From Amphiduros pacificus (lineage: Eukaryota > Annelida > Polychaeta > Phyllodocida > Hesionidae): a DNA stretch of 64,000 nucleotides. Below are positions 13,037-32,366 of the stretch, one piece after another (the first letter of the stretch is position 1; each line of letters starts with the position of its first letter). Position numbers and translations under genes: made by a program. Below the pieces are notes generated by a model that did not search any database, was not told where the DNA came from, and saw nothing but the letters and a program-made list of their open reading frames with translations. The DNA is taken from contig OX439003.1 of NCBI GenBank assembly GCA_949316495.1, positions 38,866,225-38,930,224 of the forward strand, written 5' to 3'.

Positions 13037-13863
13037 GAACAAGAGCTAAGAGGTGGTCAAGAAGGGATCCTAAGGTGGACTCTCTACAGAGAAGGAGTTG
13101 GTATAATTCCAGGGAGCTTAAATTTCTTGATGAGGACAGTGATGATGAAATTGTCCAGCGTGTCGGAAGGCCACCTAGTGTTAATTATAGTGAAATAAAT
13201 TGGAGGAAGAGGAAGCCAATTCTGGGCATTATGGGATGGCTTAGATCTAAGAGACAGAGGCGTGATGTAGAATCTCCTAACATTTCTGCCAACTGTAGTC
13301 CTGCCTTGGTTCACCTGACCCCTAAGCTTGGCAGAATCAATGATGAGGCAGAACTTCGTGGAAAACGCCAGCGATTTCAGAAGGAGACAGACTCCATAAG
13401 CTCTGGTTCTATTGGTGCTCTGAACACATTGGATGACGCTCCTTCAAATAAGAATACTAATGACATGGCACCTGATATGAAAAATTATGACATGCCCAAT
13501 CAGGAATACAAAAACCAAAGAACAGATGCAGATCACACTGCTTCATGTAATCTCCCTCAACATGTTCAATACAATACACGTGACAAAGATAGAGATAGCA
13601 ATAATTCCACATTCTCAGACGACCCTGATTCTGAGCATGCGCAGTGTGATTACACTGCTGTCGTCAGTGATAGGGGACCAGATGATTACCTGGTGGGGAC
13701 AGGCAGGCCATATAAAGGGGGCGCTTCTTTGGATGAGGAAGATGCTGATCTTATGTGGGATACTGATGAGGAGATCACAGGTGCCCATATGCAGGATGAA
13801 TCCTCAACAGATGGGGATTCTACCACACATCAAGATGGATTCAATGTTTCTACTTGGGTGTAA
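13037..13863 (+). CDS. Orphan terminal exon of an acidic, low-complexity protein
   Basis: An open frame runs from a good acceptor (TTTTAAACAG ending at 13036) to TAA at 13861-13863, about 275 codons, with no early ATG. It therefore looks like the last exon of a spliced gene entered in phase 1. The protein has basic patches (AKRWSRR, NWRKRK, RSKRQRR) near its start. Acidic, Asp/Ser-rich stretches follow (DEDSDDE, DEEDADLMWDTDEE), and it ends in VSTWV. No Pfam-like domain is recognised. The basic-then-acidic composition would suit a nuclear protein or a cytoplasmic tail. The transmembrane exon of the TNFR-like gene ends in phase 0 and so cannot splice to it in frame. The upstream part is unknown. 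Confidence 0.5.
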
Positions 13864-14654
13864 TCCATTCTAATTACACAATGTCATTAACTCACATTAC
13901 CATACTTGTTAAATTTCACGTACATTAATGATGAAGAGTCTCAATAAGAGGATAGTGGTAAAGAAGAAAGTTAAAACCATGAGTTCCTTTTTCAATTAGT
14001 TTCGTAATTTGAAATATAAGCACATCAACAATATGTTGTGTTCAGAAGATTGTACAGTCGTAAAAATACTCAGAAATCGCCTATATGGTCATGCAGTTCA
14101 ACACAATCTAATGAGCTTTCGGTGTGTTCAATTCATTTGAAAACAGTTTCTCCTCACGTAATATAACATCTTTTTAATTTACCAATTAATAAGACAAGTG
14201 CAAATTAATAAAAACAATTTATTAGAAATGGGTAAAAAAATAATAGTATTTTAGTAAGATGTAAGTATATATGTCATTTAAATTCCGCAACTCATCACAA
14301 ATGTATATCTTTGTATCTTTAAAAAAAAACTCCAGATTTGTCAGTCTTGGTTGATTGTACCTTCTGTATTCTAAAATAGTGCAAGCTGTCATTGTCTTCA
14401 TCTGTCGCCAATATATAAGGGCACAGAGCTAATTTTGTCAATACAAACAAAAAATAAATCAATTTATATCAAGATTCGATCTGTTGTTCATTATTTGTGC
14501 CGAGACCTCGAATGTGCCGAGACCTCGTGTCAGTTGTATGGGGCAGCACCATACTTAGGTCTTGGCAATAGCACGTTGCTCATAAGGTTCGTATTCAAGA
14601 TCTTTCATTTTTCCACCACTTCTAAATATGTTTATGATGACTGCATTTCCCATG
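13864..14654. other. Convergent 3' region
   Basis: AT-rich sequence between the orphan + strand exon and the end of HTATIP2-A on the - strand. A - strand AATAAA lies at 14218-14223, about 430 bases past the HTATIP2-A stop. A 17-bp direct repeat with GTGCCGAGACCTCG occurs near 14495-14530. Confidence 0.4.
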
Positions 14655-16898
14655 CTAGATTGATATGGGACTGTCATCCAGGATTCTATGCATGTCTTTA
14701 TTGGAGATGTATTGCACTTTGTCCTGGCTTGGTAAAACTGATTTGATGATCATAGCTTTTGCAAAGGTCGTCACTGGGACTGCCAATGTCTGTAGACAGC
14801 AACAGTAGCAGTACTGCACACAGCAGTGGGCTATAAGCTCCCAGGCTCTCTGGTCTGATCTGTCCACTAGTACCATCCTGAAACATTCCATATGCCATTA
14901 ATTATATTATGTCAGTCCTGCTGCATGGTAAATAAAAGTGATGCCACCTCAGCTAGAACTACGTAACTGGTTATCAAAGGTCATTTGTTTTATCATGGTG
15001 ATGTGATAATGCAAAAAGAAAGGTCCCCAGTCACTATTTTAAAACAACAGGGCATTGTGTCCCTGTGACAAATATCTATCTTACTCGACATAGCCAAAAT
15101 AATTTGTTTTGAAAAGGTCGTTAATATTGATTTGTTTTTATTTGTTTGTATTAACGACCTTTCCAGCACGGTTTAGGCCATATCAAGTCATAGAGAGCAC
15201 TTACCCTGGTAGATAGATGCACAGTCTGTCAATGGCCATTTCCTTTAGTTCATTGTTTGTTTCTCCCTGTTAAATAAAATGCAATCACGCCAATCATATT
15301 CCCGATTAACTATTGTAAAATAATACATCCAATGGATGATATAGATAAATCTATCTTTTTGATTCACTTACATATCAGTTGGGTGTTTCTTTTTTCCAAA
15401 AAATATTTAATGTTTCATAATAGTTTGAGATTCAAATATTCATCTGCCTCTCTTGATCGTGATCTTGATCCTGATCTGGTAGGAGAGGCGAGATGTTAAC
15501 TTACCTTGATCCTGATCTGGTCAGAGAGGCGAGATGTTAACTTACCTTGATCCTGATCTGGTAGGAGAGGCAGGATGTTAACTTACCTTGATCCTGATCT
15601 GGTAGGAGAGGCGAGATGTTGACTTATCTTGATTCTGATTGGAAGGAGAGGCGAGATGTTGACTTACCTTGATCCTGATCTGGTAGGAGAGGCGAGATGT
15701 TGACTTATCTTGATTCTGATTGGTAGGAGAGGCGAGATGTTGACTTATCTTGATTCTGATTGGTAGGAGAGGCGAGATGTTGACTTATCTTGATCCTGAT
15801 CTGGTAGGAGAGGTGAGATGTTGACTTATCTTGATTCTGATTGGTAGGAGAGGCGAGATGTTGACTTACCTTGATCCTGATCTGGTAGGAGAGGCGAGAT
15901 GTTGACTTATCTTGATTCTGATTGGTAGGAGAGGCGAGATGTTGACTTATCTTGATTCTGATTGGTAGGAGAGGCGAGATGTTGACTTATCTTGATCCTG
16001 ATCTGGTAGGAGAGGTGAGATGTTGACTTATCTTGATTCTGATTGGTAGGAGAGGCGAGATGTTGACTTACCTTGATCCTGATCTGGTAGGAAAGGCGAG
16101 ATGTTGAGCTTGCTCCTGCTACAGAGACAACATGAATTTGCTTACATCCTCCCTCCAAAGCCACTTTCACACAATTAATGGTATAATCGTGATCTATTCT
16201 TTGAAAACCTTCCTAAAACACATAAAAACAACTTATAAACATATTATGAAATAGATGTCAAAATTAATCAATCATAATTAGATTATGTGAATACATACTT
16301 CTCCATCAACTGTTCTTGCCCCAAGACAACAGAATCCGACATCAATTCCTTGGAATATTTCAGAATGCTCTTCTATCTTATTAAAGTCCACGACCTTTTG
16401 TTCCTGTTAAAAAAATAGAGAAACTTTCACATGCCATCCGACGTGTATTTTATTATTACCTGAGAGTAATATAACTATATAACTTCATTATTGCTCTCAG
16501 TTATTACCAAACAAATAAATGATAATATTGATTATTTCTTGACTATATTCTTATTATATATCAAAAAGATTATACTGTATAGTTATCTGATCACCTCGGT
16601 TTCCATGGATTTATAAATGATCTCTATGTTAGAATATTAAGATATAGATTCCAATAATGTCTATAAAAAGGGTTTGACTATGTGTGGCGTAGTATATAAG
16701 CAATCTTACCACACCATTATAGAGGTCCTCTTCAAACTTAACTTCTCTTCTACCAATAAGAACCACTCTCTTATAAAGTTTGGAGATGAGCAGTTCTTTG
16801 ACGAGCGCCTTGCCCACTCTCCCCGTGAAGCCCACCACGAAGGCACTGTGCCCCTCCTCCCTGAACCGCGCCATTATGTCCTCCGCCTCACCCCCCAT
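14655..16898 (-). CDS. HTATIP2/TIP30-like protein, copy A (altered active site)
   Basis: The - strand exons are 16898-16710, 16403-16299, 16212-16072, 15266-15205 and 14877-14655; phases join to give 239 aa, against 242 for the human short form (from memory). HTATIP2 proteins are NADPH-binding, extended short-chain-dehydrogenase-like proteins. The Rossmann glycine motif is GFTGRVG near residues 24-30, followed by VVLIGRREVKF. Family signatures [10 protein letters not shown] and RIDHDYT are kept. The active-site region is odd. Copy B has SSNG and YSKVK (the YxxxK pair), whereas copy A reads SVAG and YQIRIK, so Lys is five residues after Tyr. That segment is part of the neighbouring minisatellite unit. 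Splice and frame integrity suggest an expressed gene, but catalysis is doubtful. An AG directly before the ATG allows an upstream first exon, which I could not identify. Confidence 0.85.
15467..16095 (-). repeat. 40/41-bp minisatellite made from an exon end and its splice donor
   Basis: About 15 units of 40-41 bp run from within exon 3 of HTATIP2-A (its last codons) into intron 3. On the - strand each unit carries CTACCAGATCAGGATCAAG followed by GTAAG or a mutated ATAAG. Units of 41 and 40 bp alternate, giving an 81-bp higher-order period. Intact donor copies lie near 16067, 15865, 15663, 15581, 15541 and 15500; the other units have lost the G of GT. Confidence 0.9.
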
Positions 16899-19115
16899 TC
16901 TGCCCTGTGTAGTTGTTGATGCTTACACCAGATGTCGCTCTTCCTTTCTGTGATAAGAGTTACAAGTGTACATCATAGTTCAATCATTATCATGACCATC
17001 TGTTAAGTGTGTGAAAATTATAAATTAATGTAATATGTTTAAATGTTAATTTAGCTATGCATAGTCACAATATCAATTTTGAGCCATTTTAAACACCATA
17101 ATGTAGTTGATTCTCTAAACAGTTTGCATAATAAGCCAGACGTGGGAGCATGTAATATTTGAGTAAACTGCATTATGTAATATCCAGGCGCGTGTGCATT
17201 AAGCTTCCACTGAAAGAGAGATAATGGAACCAATACAATAAAAGTCGGGAAAGCTGTTGGTATTACAGCAAGGTGTGTTATATGCCCAAGCTCCAAGTTC
17301 TGTGCCGGGAAGTCTGTCCCACATATTCAATATTTCCTGGCCATGCTCATTATTCGCGGGGTCACAGTGTAGTACAGTAAGTAGTGCATAAACTAGCAGC
17401 AGTGTGCATGCAGAGCCTGGGTAGAGAGGCAGTGTACACCAACAGATGAAAAAAAGCATAGTCAACACAGCTGCCAGGATATTCACGCCCACAGCATTTA
17501 TTCGTATAAAGATTTTTTAAAAAAGGTTTCATAGGTGCTTACCCTTTCAGGTCAGTGTTTTGAAGCCCAAAGCCTTTATATATGTGCAGTTTATGGACTG
17601 GAGAGTAGGTTGACAGTGTCAGTTATCTGAGTTTACATTCATCGTATTCTGATCTGCTGGGTGGGTCAGCCTGATTGGTGCCTCGCTGCTGCTGCACTGT
17701 AACCATGGTAACACTCTGAGCTAATGCCTGCCAGAACAATCGTGAATACTTCAGAGAAATCAAAGACGTTATATCAATCATAATAGGATCTTTGGAGAAA
17801 TGTTCCCATGCAATTGCCATGGTCTTTTTTCAAAATTGTCTGTATATTTTCAATTAACATTTGCAAAATAAATCTTTTGCAAAGTTGTCGTATTTAAATC
17901 CTTAGAGTACTAGGGTCTGAAATATTGTTCGGTGTCAATCATAAAAACTCGTTATCAGTTATCATATTTACCTTGAGCTTGGTATCAGTGTGGCCTTGCT
18001 CTTGGACATTGCCTTTACTTATAAGGTGAATGATTGCAACTTTTGGTTATCAATTTCGTTTGCATATATTTAGAAACCTCTTACCTATACTGTCTATAGT
18101 AATATAATTACTTATATGTGATATCACTCATTCTGGCCGTATTGATAGGATAGTTTCTATTCATTCTCTATGGCACAGTTCCCGGTCTCCTAAACGTTTA
18201 TCAAAAACTTGTGTGTTTATGCTAATGTATGCAAGTTGGTTAAGAAGGCACTTCCACCTTCTTTTTCTACTGTAATCGACACTAACATCCCAGTGTAGCA
18301 ATCTCATCATATATCCAAAATCATTACAACAAAGCAAGATACAAGAGTGAAAAATTATTAGTTTTGCATTTGTTGCATTCTTTCCTGTTAGGAAAATTTG
18401 ACATTAATTTCGGTAACAAAATCTGAAATAATACGTTAATTGTGAATTCTACAATTAACATTACAGGAATTAAAGTATTTCTAAAAGTATTGGGTAACAT
18501 AATTTTTTGAAATGCATATATCACATTCCAAGTTTCCTATTTGCAGTGGCTCAGACTGGGATGAAATCAAGAAATTGTATCTGATTTTTAACAAAAGTAT
18601 AATTAAGTCCAATCTACAATGGTGGCTTATCTTAATAATCCTATAATGTCCATACGCACATCAGATTTAGGGACCAATCACGGCAGTAAAGACAATGGTG
18701 GGAGACAATGGCAAACTTTTCTACCAATCAGAGAGCAGCTAACAGACAATTACAAGAAGAGGCCTGTGAATTGTCTAATTCATTGACTAATCAAGCTTGA
18801 CATCTCTGGATAACAGATATCTATAAAAAAAGTTATCAACACCAGTATGTTTTTAAAAGTTTAATTAACTGTAATAGGTTTACAATAGTACACTGTCAAT
18901 ACAGGTATATTCATTACATAACAGTTTCTTCTTTACTCACATTTTTGGCCACAAATGAATTCCAAATTTGCATAGTTGTTATACAGTAAAAGACATTATC
19001 ACAAACAATTTCAATAAAATAAAAGGCAGTTAAGAGTTTAATCAATCAATCATAACCAAGACTATTTGGTATACAAAATACATCATATTACCGTAAAATT
19101 CTTGTTAATAAAAGT
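16899..19115. other. Spacer between the two HTATIP2 genes
   Basis: Mostly AT-rich. A - strand hydrophobic open frame at 17492-17199 and another at 17820-17623 occur, but neither has a donor that fits HTATIP2-A exon 1 in phase. A 5' UTR exon for copy A may be present near 17541-17600, where CTGAAAGG is followed by GTAAGC on the - strand. Confidence 0.35.
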
Positions 19116-19119
19116 AAGT

Positions 19120-19262
19120 AGCCCTTAGCTTCTTTTGAATAGTTGTAAATGCCCCTTAGCTTCTTTTGAATAATTATAAATGCCCCTTATCTTCTTTTGA
19201 ACAATTGTAAATGCCCCTTATCTTCTTTTGAACAATTGTAAATGCCCATTAGCATCTTTTAA
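19120..19262. repeat. Short tandem repeat, about 33 bp x 4
   Basis: Four copies of a unit with GCCCCTTAGCTTCTTTTGAA and ATTGTAAAT, with small variations, in the 3' flank of HTATIP2-B. Confidence 0.85.
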
Positions 19263-19577
19263 AAAAAACATATACGCCTTATGATTGTCTTTCTCAAGCA
19301 TAATTAATGCCCTTGACAGCATCTAGTTCAGTTCATGGTGATAACACTGATATACCTTAGTATGTGCACAAACCTTTCTTTATAATGCACATCACAATAT
19401 CAATACTTAAACTGGCCATAAATTCATAGAATTTCTAGTTAAGATACATGGTCACATTTTTCATGCATGGTAATTATTTCTGTTGTAAACCTATTCCTTT
19501 TAACATTCATGTACAAAAATCACAGTCGAATAAAGGCAAGAGTTCTGTATTTTCTTGAAAAAGACACAATTTTAATA

Positions 19578-26864
<7,287 letters not shown>

Positions 26865-26869
26865 GTCCT

Positions 26870-28610
26870 CATCTCTCCCAGGCAGCGATCGCGCTCTGAC
26901 TCTCTGTTTGGGGTCAAAGTTCAGGAGAAGCTTTTACTCAACAGAGGGCACTGTGACTAAATTAAATTACATCTTGGTTGTGCTTATGAAGTCAGAAAAT
27001 TCTTTATTGGAAATAAGATGAAAATAAATGACAGTAAAGCAGATCTATCAATTGCCTCCAAATATAGCAAGCATATGAATTTAAATAAATATAATTCTAT
27101 ATCAATTGGAAATGAGAGCATCACTAAGCTGAATAAAGTAAAGGAGTTATTTTTTATGCTTCAGTGAACATGAAAAACCATGTTAAAAATATCTGCAATT
27201 GTCGCAATTTACGATCAAATAGCAAATTAGATTTGTTTATCTCAAGGTCTAAACTTAATTTCATGGTGACTGAGCTTTTAAATGTATTGCTCCTGTGTTA
27301 TGGAATAATTGCCCATATTGGACTTTGCAAGAAATTAGATACAATTAAAGGTAAACTAGACTTTCTTATTTAAGAAATACTATTGCACATAAGTACTGGA
27401 ATAGCACTTTGAACACGCTTACTTGGTATATGTGCTATACAATTATTTTATTATTTTATTCAGTGATGAAAGTCAGCATTCAGTAAAAAACCTGAAATCC
27501 TTAAAATCAACCTGAAGATACCTCTACTCCCTATCAGAAATGTCATTTTTGGATGTTTCAGACTGAGTTCAGGCCATTTTGAATTTCACATTTGAAGAAA
27601 AAAACCTGAATTCAGGTTATTTCCTGAAGACTTTCATCACTGTTTATTATTATCATCAGTATCTTTATGAAGAAAAAAAATTTTTTCTTGTTATGTACAA
27701 TATGAAAACACAATATTTGGGAAGTAGTTGGCCTCAAAAAATGGCTAACATTATTTTTTGTGTTATCAAAAAATAAAAAAATTAAATGTATTTATTTTAG
27801 TACAAAAAGAAAGGACAGTTTTGTTACAAACCTTGTTTTTGTTGGTTGTGGGTTAAAACAGGACAGAAAATGTAAGTTTGTCACAAAGTTGCCATATTTT
27901 ACAAAAGATCTGTACAGGCTTATCCTTGAGCTAGATTCAAAGGAACTGAATTTTTTGTTCCAGGGTACAATTCGGACTTTGATTACCTTCACAAGACTGG
28001 AGGTACACCTACTTTGAGGCAAAACTGTTCTACTGAAGGAGGACATACTGAATGGGGAAATGTGCAGTACGATAAAAGTTAATATGTGCTCTGTATTGGC
28101 CCATTTCCAAGTTCAACTAAACATTCAGCCCATTCCGACAGAATATTTTTGGGCATTTGAAAAGGATCACAAATAAATTCTACATATAACTTGAAAGGTA
28201 GATCATCTCAAAATCTCTTTGTGGAACAGAAATATTAGAGCCATTTTAACTGTATAGGAAAGACATATACAATGCTGCATCTAAGGTCTTTAACTTCGGT
28301 AAATATCAAACAACACTAAACAAGATTTATTTATATAAAAAATTTATTCATTCATAATCCATACAGAACGTCCATGAAAAAGCCAAACATAAAGGTATCC
28401 AAGTGTATAAATATCCTTCCAATCATCATCCTGTGAAAATATTTTGAGAAATTTTACATCATATTCAGCATTTTAGGTACAATCTCTTGTTTTTCTGTAA
28501 GACCATCAGGTGAAATACTTGCCCAAATGTCCTTTCTAAGCACTGTATATTTCACCTGCTGTCAATACATATTCCTTTGTTTTTTATAGATACATTATAA
28601 ATATTTTACT
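26870..28610. other. Spacer between HTATIP2-B and SNRPC
   Basis: The promoter and 5' UTR of HTATIP2-B should lie just above 26864. Apart from one MITE no feature was recognised. A - strand AATAAA at 28326-28331 may end the SNRPC transcript. Confidence 0.4.
27461..27642. mobile_element. Short TIR element (MITE), 182 bp
   Basis: Inverted ends CAGTGATGAAAGTC and GACTTTCATCACTG are flanked by the 6-bp direct repeat TTTATT (27455-27460 and 27643-27648). The interior holds inverted AACCTGAA/TTCAGG motifs. No coding capacity. Confidence 0.8.
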
Positions 28611-28616
28611 GAATAA

Positions 28617-29291
28617 CAGTCTTCCCGATAGTCACCAGACCTTCAACGGACATTTGGTCCGACAAAATTGACATTTTCGCCGGACCGAAAGCATTTTTAC
28701 CGGACCGTAAAAAAAAGAAAGAATATCATCGTGAAAAGTAAACAAGCCAGGTACAAGCTTCCTAAACGGCGATATAATTAAAATCTTTCTTTTATTTTGC
28801 ACATAGAAATATTCTGACAGGTGTCAGCAATAGTCCGCCTTCATTTAATAAGTTTAAAGTATGCACAAGTCAGAGAAAATGCGAGTTTAACAATGCTTTA
28901 ATACGCATATAAGACACGAAGTCGTCATTTTGAAAACCGGAAGTGACGGGGACAGGCTCGTATTTTTAGCGCGAAAATGATCGGACGCTATTCATTCGCA
29001 TTGAAAATATTAATGTATTGCGCAATGATGGATCCCTGACTCTTCGTATTTACGTTTTCGCTCGCGTTTGTTTTGACTTTAGGTCTGAATGTTCGAGGTT
29101 TTGATATGATTAAGCTGGATTGTTACTTTTAAAATGACTGCCGAACATCTCGAGGGATAAATTTTGAGAAAAGTTAGAATTTTCACAAAAATACATGTCG
29201 GACATGAGGTCCGACTACGACAGAAAATATGCCGGACCGTGGCAAAATATATTGGTCTGGACCGGCGGTCCGGCGGTTATCAGGAAGACTG
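28617..29291. mobile_element. TIR element with subterminal CCGGACCG motifs, 675 bp
   Basis: Ends CAGTCTTCC and GGAAGACTG are inverted repeats flanked by the 6-bp duplication GAATAA (28611-28616 and 29292-29297). Both subterminal regions carry several GGTCCG/CGGACC motifs. No transposase is encoded. It lies 120 bases past the SNRPC stop, probably inside the 3' UTR. Confidence 0.75.
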
Positions 29292-29411
29292 GAATAATCA
29301 TAAAACGATCCATTGACACAACATTCAAAAACAAAAAGTCAGTCTTTTGTATCACCCAGTCACACATCATTCTTGCTTCCACACACTTGCACACATCTCC
29401 TTGAACTCTGG

Positions 29412-32075
29412 CTATTTCTTGGGTGGAGCTGCTCCTGTCATCATCATTGGTGGTCTCATTGGACCCATAGGACCCATTGGACCCATCATCGGTCCCATCA
29501 TTGGAGGTCCCATAGGCGGTCTCATGCCTGAAACAAGACAATTTTCGATGAACTTACTAACTTTGCAGTGGAGTCTCAAGTAAAGTTATATTGCATAAGG
29601 GAAAACGTTTTTTACATTATAAGTTATTCTCTAGGCTTGGTGAGAAATATCTATCTAAGGTATCACTCTCAAAATCAATAAATCACTGGCAAATACAATA
29701 ATGATGTTGAAGGGAAAACACAACCAGCCAAAGTTTATTGAAAAAAAAAACCCCATTTGTTTCCCTTATAAATGAGGCCTATCTAATTTGATTATAATTA
29801 TCTGATAAATCATATGGAATTTACCCATCATAGGCCCCATAGGTCCTGGGGGTCCCATCATCATTGGGCCTGGCATAGGTCCTGGCATTCCAGGAGGCCC
29901 TGCTGGCGGTCCTCCCATCGGTCCACCAGAGGGAGCTCCTGAGGGAGCAGGGGCTCCACCTGCTGCTTTGTTTGCACCTATAATTTGAAATTAAAATACA
30001 GACATTTGTAAATTTCCTGATACTTGTATGTAATCAATTATAATCATTTCAAATATATTCTCATTTCAACCCTATTCTCTTTATTCTCTTGAGACAGTAT
30101 ACTCTCAAGATCCAAGACCTGTTCAAGACTACTTCATTATCAAATAAGATGTGGATGAGGACCTTTTTAATCATATCATCATAAGATATATTACAATCCT
30201 TTCTTTCTTTAATAGTTTCTCCATTCAAAAATATGCAATGACAGGTCACAGCTCCTGTTGTGGAAAATATGACCTGCTTTAATAATTATCAAATATCAAC
30301 TAATCAGTCTGACGGATATAGGGCAAATGCCAGCTTGCATCTTGTTTGTTTTTTTAATTAGATCACAGAGAGTTGTTCAGATACTGTTTCGATATTTTTG
30401 AACAGTTCAGATACATTATTTACAATGGAGCAAGACGTGGACTGGCAATCAGCCTATATGCACAGGATGGGAGTGTTCTTAATAATAACCCTTCTGTAGT
30501 CTCACACTATTTAATGGGACCAAACAAAACTCATGAAGAAAACTCTTGAGCGATTATCATACTTTTTTTTTATACAAAAATAGTTTTTTTGACAATATTC
30601 ATGTATATTTGAAGAAAAAGTCACTACTGGCATATGAAGCCTGCTGTCATGTGAAGCCTGCTGGTATATGAAGCCTGCTGGCATGTGAAGCCTAAAGTAG
30701 TGTGACTTACCTCCGAGGCTTGCTGGGGGTGGGATCATGGCGCCACCTGAGGAGCCACCTCCTCCCTGTGAGAATGGGTTGTTCTGGATCTTACCAGCCT
30801 TGAATGCAGCAGCTGAAATGAAACATAATTCCCTTATGTCAACCCCAGAGCAACTTATCTTAAGTAAATATATTTATCACTTATAATATCTGACAAATAA
30901 TAAAAATAAATTAGATCATGGTATATTAATCATTAAAAAAAGTTCAATTATTTCTAGAAGTAATGAAATTATTCATAAATTTTATGAAAACTTACTTGTG
31001 TCATCAACAAGTTTTTGGACCTGTTCTTCTAACCATTTTTGATAGTAAACCCGCACATTCTCTTTGTGCTTTCTTCCATTGCAATGTGTCTTTCGCACAG
31101 ATGGCTGGAATCAAATTGACAACATCATAATTAATTTGAAATAGAACAAAATACTTAGTTTGTTTTTAATATAGTTGAGATGTGAGGCTAAGAATCAGTC
31201 ATTAACATGGTTGTTATATGTTGTGGATATGTAATATATTACTTACAGAATCATGGGTGAGGTAGGTATCACAGTAGTCACAGTAATATCTGGAAGAAAG
31301 ATAACATGATGAACATTGGGCTCAACAAATGCACAATAGAATCAATTATATTTCATCTTAATTAATAAATTAGTGCCTTCTTTTTGTTAATAATTTATAA
31401 AACTTATGCTTGTAAGTGAATTTTATCTGCTGCAAGTTTTCATTATTGTACTCTTGAGCGAAGGCCTGAAATCCATTTATTGCAACCCCTTTTATTTACA
31501 GCAGTAAATAAAAATAGCAATCTTCAATTACACATAAACAAACTTAGCAACTTAGATGAGTGAGATTGCGGGTTATGAATTTTGTTCACGATTTTCAATG
31601 AAAATATGGCAATATTGTACACTACGATTAAATACAGAGCACAGAAATGGTACCCAGCAATCGCACTAAAATCTGCCAGGTTTCAACACCATGAGGTGTC
31701 ATAAAAGATTTAGTACCAAACAAGAACTTATGGTAAGTGAACTTATCATAGATTTGTGCTACTTTGTTTTGTTTGATTTTCTTCAGTTTTACCATTACAC
31801 CTTACACCCAAATGATTGATTACTTAATTGAAGTCTCAAATGTTAACATATTTTGGATTGGATTTATCATGTTTATGCGTAATTCTGTGCGAAAATAATA
31901 TTATGTCCTTACTTCATCTTGTTTTGGTTTCTCTGGAATCAGTTGTGGTCTCTTCAACTCAATCTAATGTTTAAATGGGACAAACACTGGTCATAAAATG
32001 GTATGTTATTAATTGATCGGTAAATATAGATCAAAATTTACCAAATTAAACCAGATTTGACGCTTACTTTGGCAT
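29412..32075 (-). CDS. SNRPC: U1 small nuclear ribonucleoprotein C
   Basis: The - strand exons are 32075-32068, 31289-31247, 31104-30996, 30812-30711, 29977-29825 and 29527-29412; phases join to 176 aa (human 159, from memory). Exon 1 holds only 8 coding bases. The N-terminus is the matrin-type zinc finger with C6, C9, H24 and H30 ([27 protein letters not shown]). A conserved helix follows ([21 protein letters not shown]), then a Pro/Gly/Met-rich tail ([23 protein letters not shown]) ending TGAAPPKK. U1-C stabilises U1 snRNP pairing with 5' splice sites in the nucleus. It is divergently arranged with NUP160. A TIR element lies close downstream of the stop. Confidence 0.97.
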
Positions 32076-32366
32076 AATTTTCACGTTATTCAACCTGATC
32101 GTCCGAAATTGCTTTCTTCACGCTTTCATAGCCGGAACGACGAACAGACGATCGACCAATTGAATTACCCTCTAAACTATTGTACCAAAACTCAATCTTG
32201 TGCTTCATGCGATATGTTTATCTTAACAATATATCATCCCTGGTTATCCAAAATAACCAATGATAGTTATAATAAAATGTCTGACACAATTACACTTGGT
32301 AAAGTTAAGATTTCTGTTTTGTGGTTTGGACAGTTAGAGAGTATACCGGCATGAAGATTTAACAAA
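32076..32366. promoter_or_regulatory. Bidirectional promoter between SNRPC and NUP160
   Basis: Only 291 bases separate the two divergent ATGs, so both 5' UTRs and core promoters must lie here or, for NUP160, partly upstream. No TATA box is evident in the expected places. Both partners are housekeeping genes, which fits a shared promoter. Confidence 0.6.

Noticed and set aside
17199-17492. Hydrophobic - strand open frame as a possible anchor exon for HTATIP2-A
   Set aside because: No good donor joins it to exon 1 at 16899 in phase. The best phase-2 GT would create a stop codon at the junction.
17623-17820. 65-codon - strand open frame starting MAIAWEHFSKDP
   Set aside because: It looks protein-like but ends in a stop, has no family match and no splice link; left unannotated.
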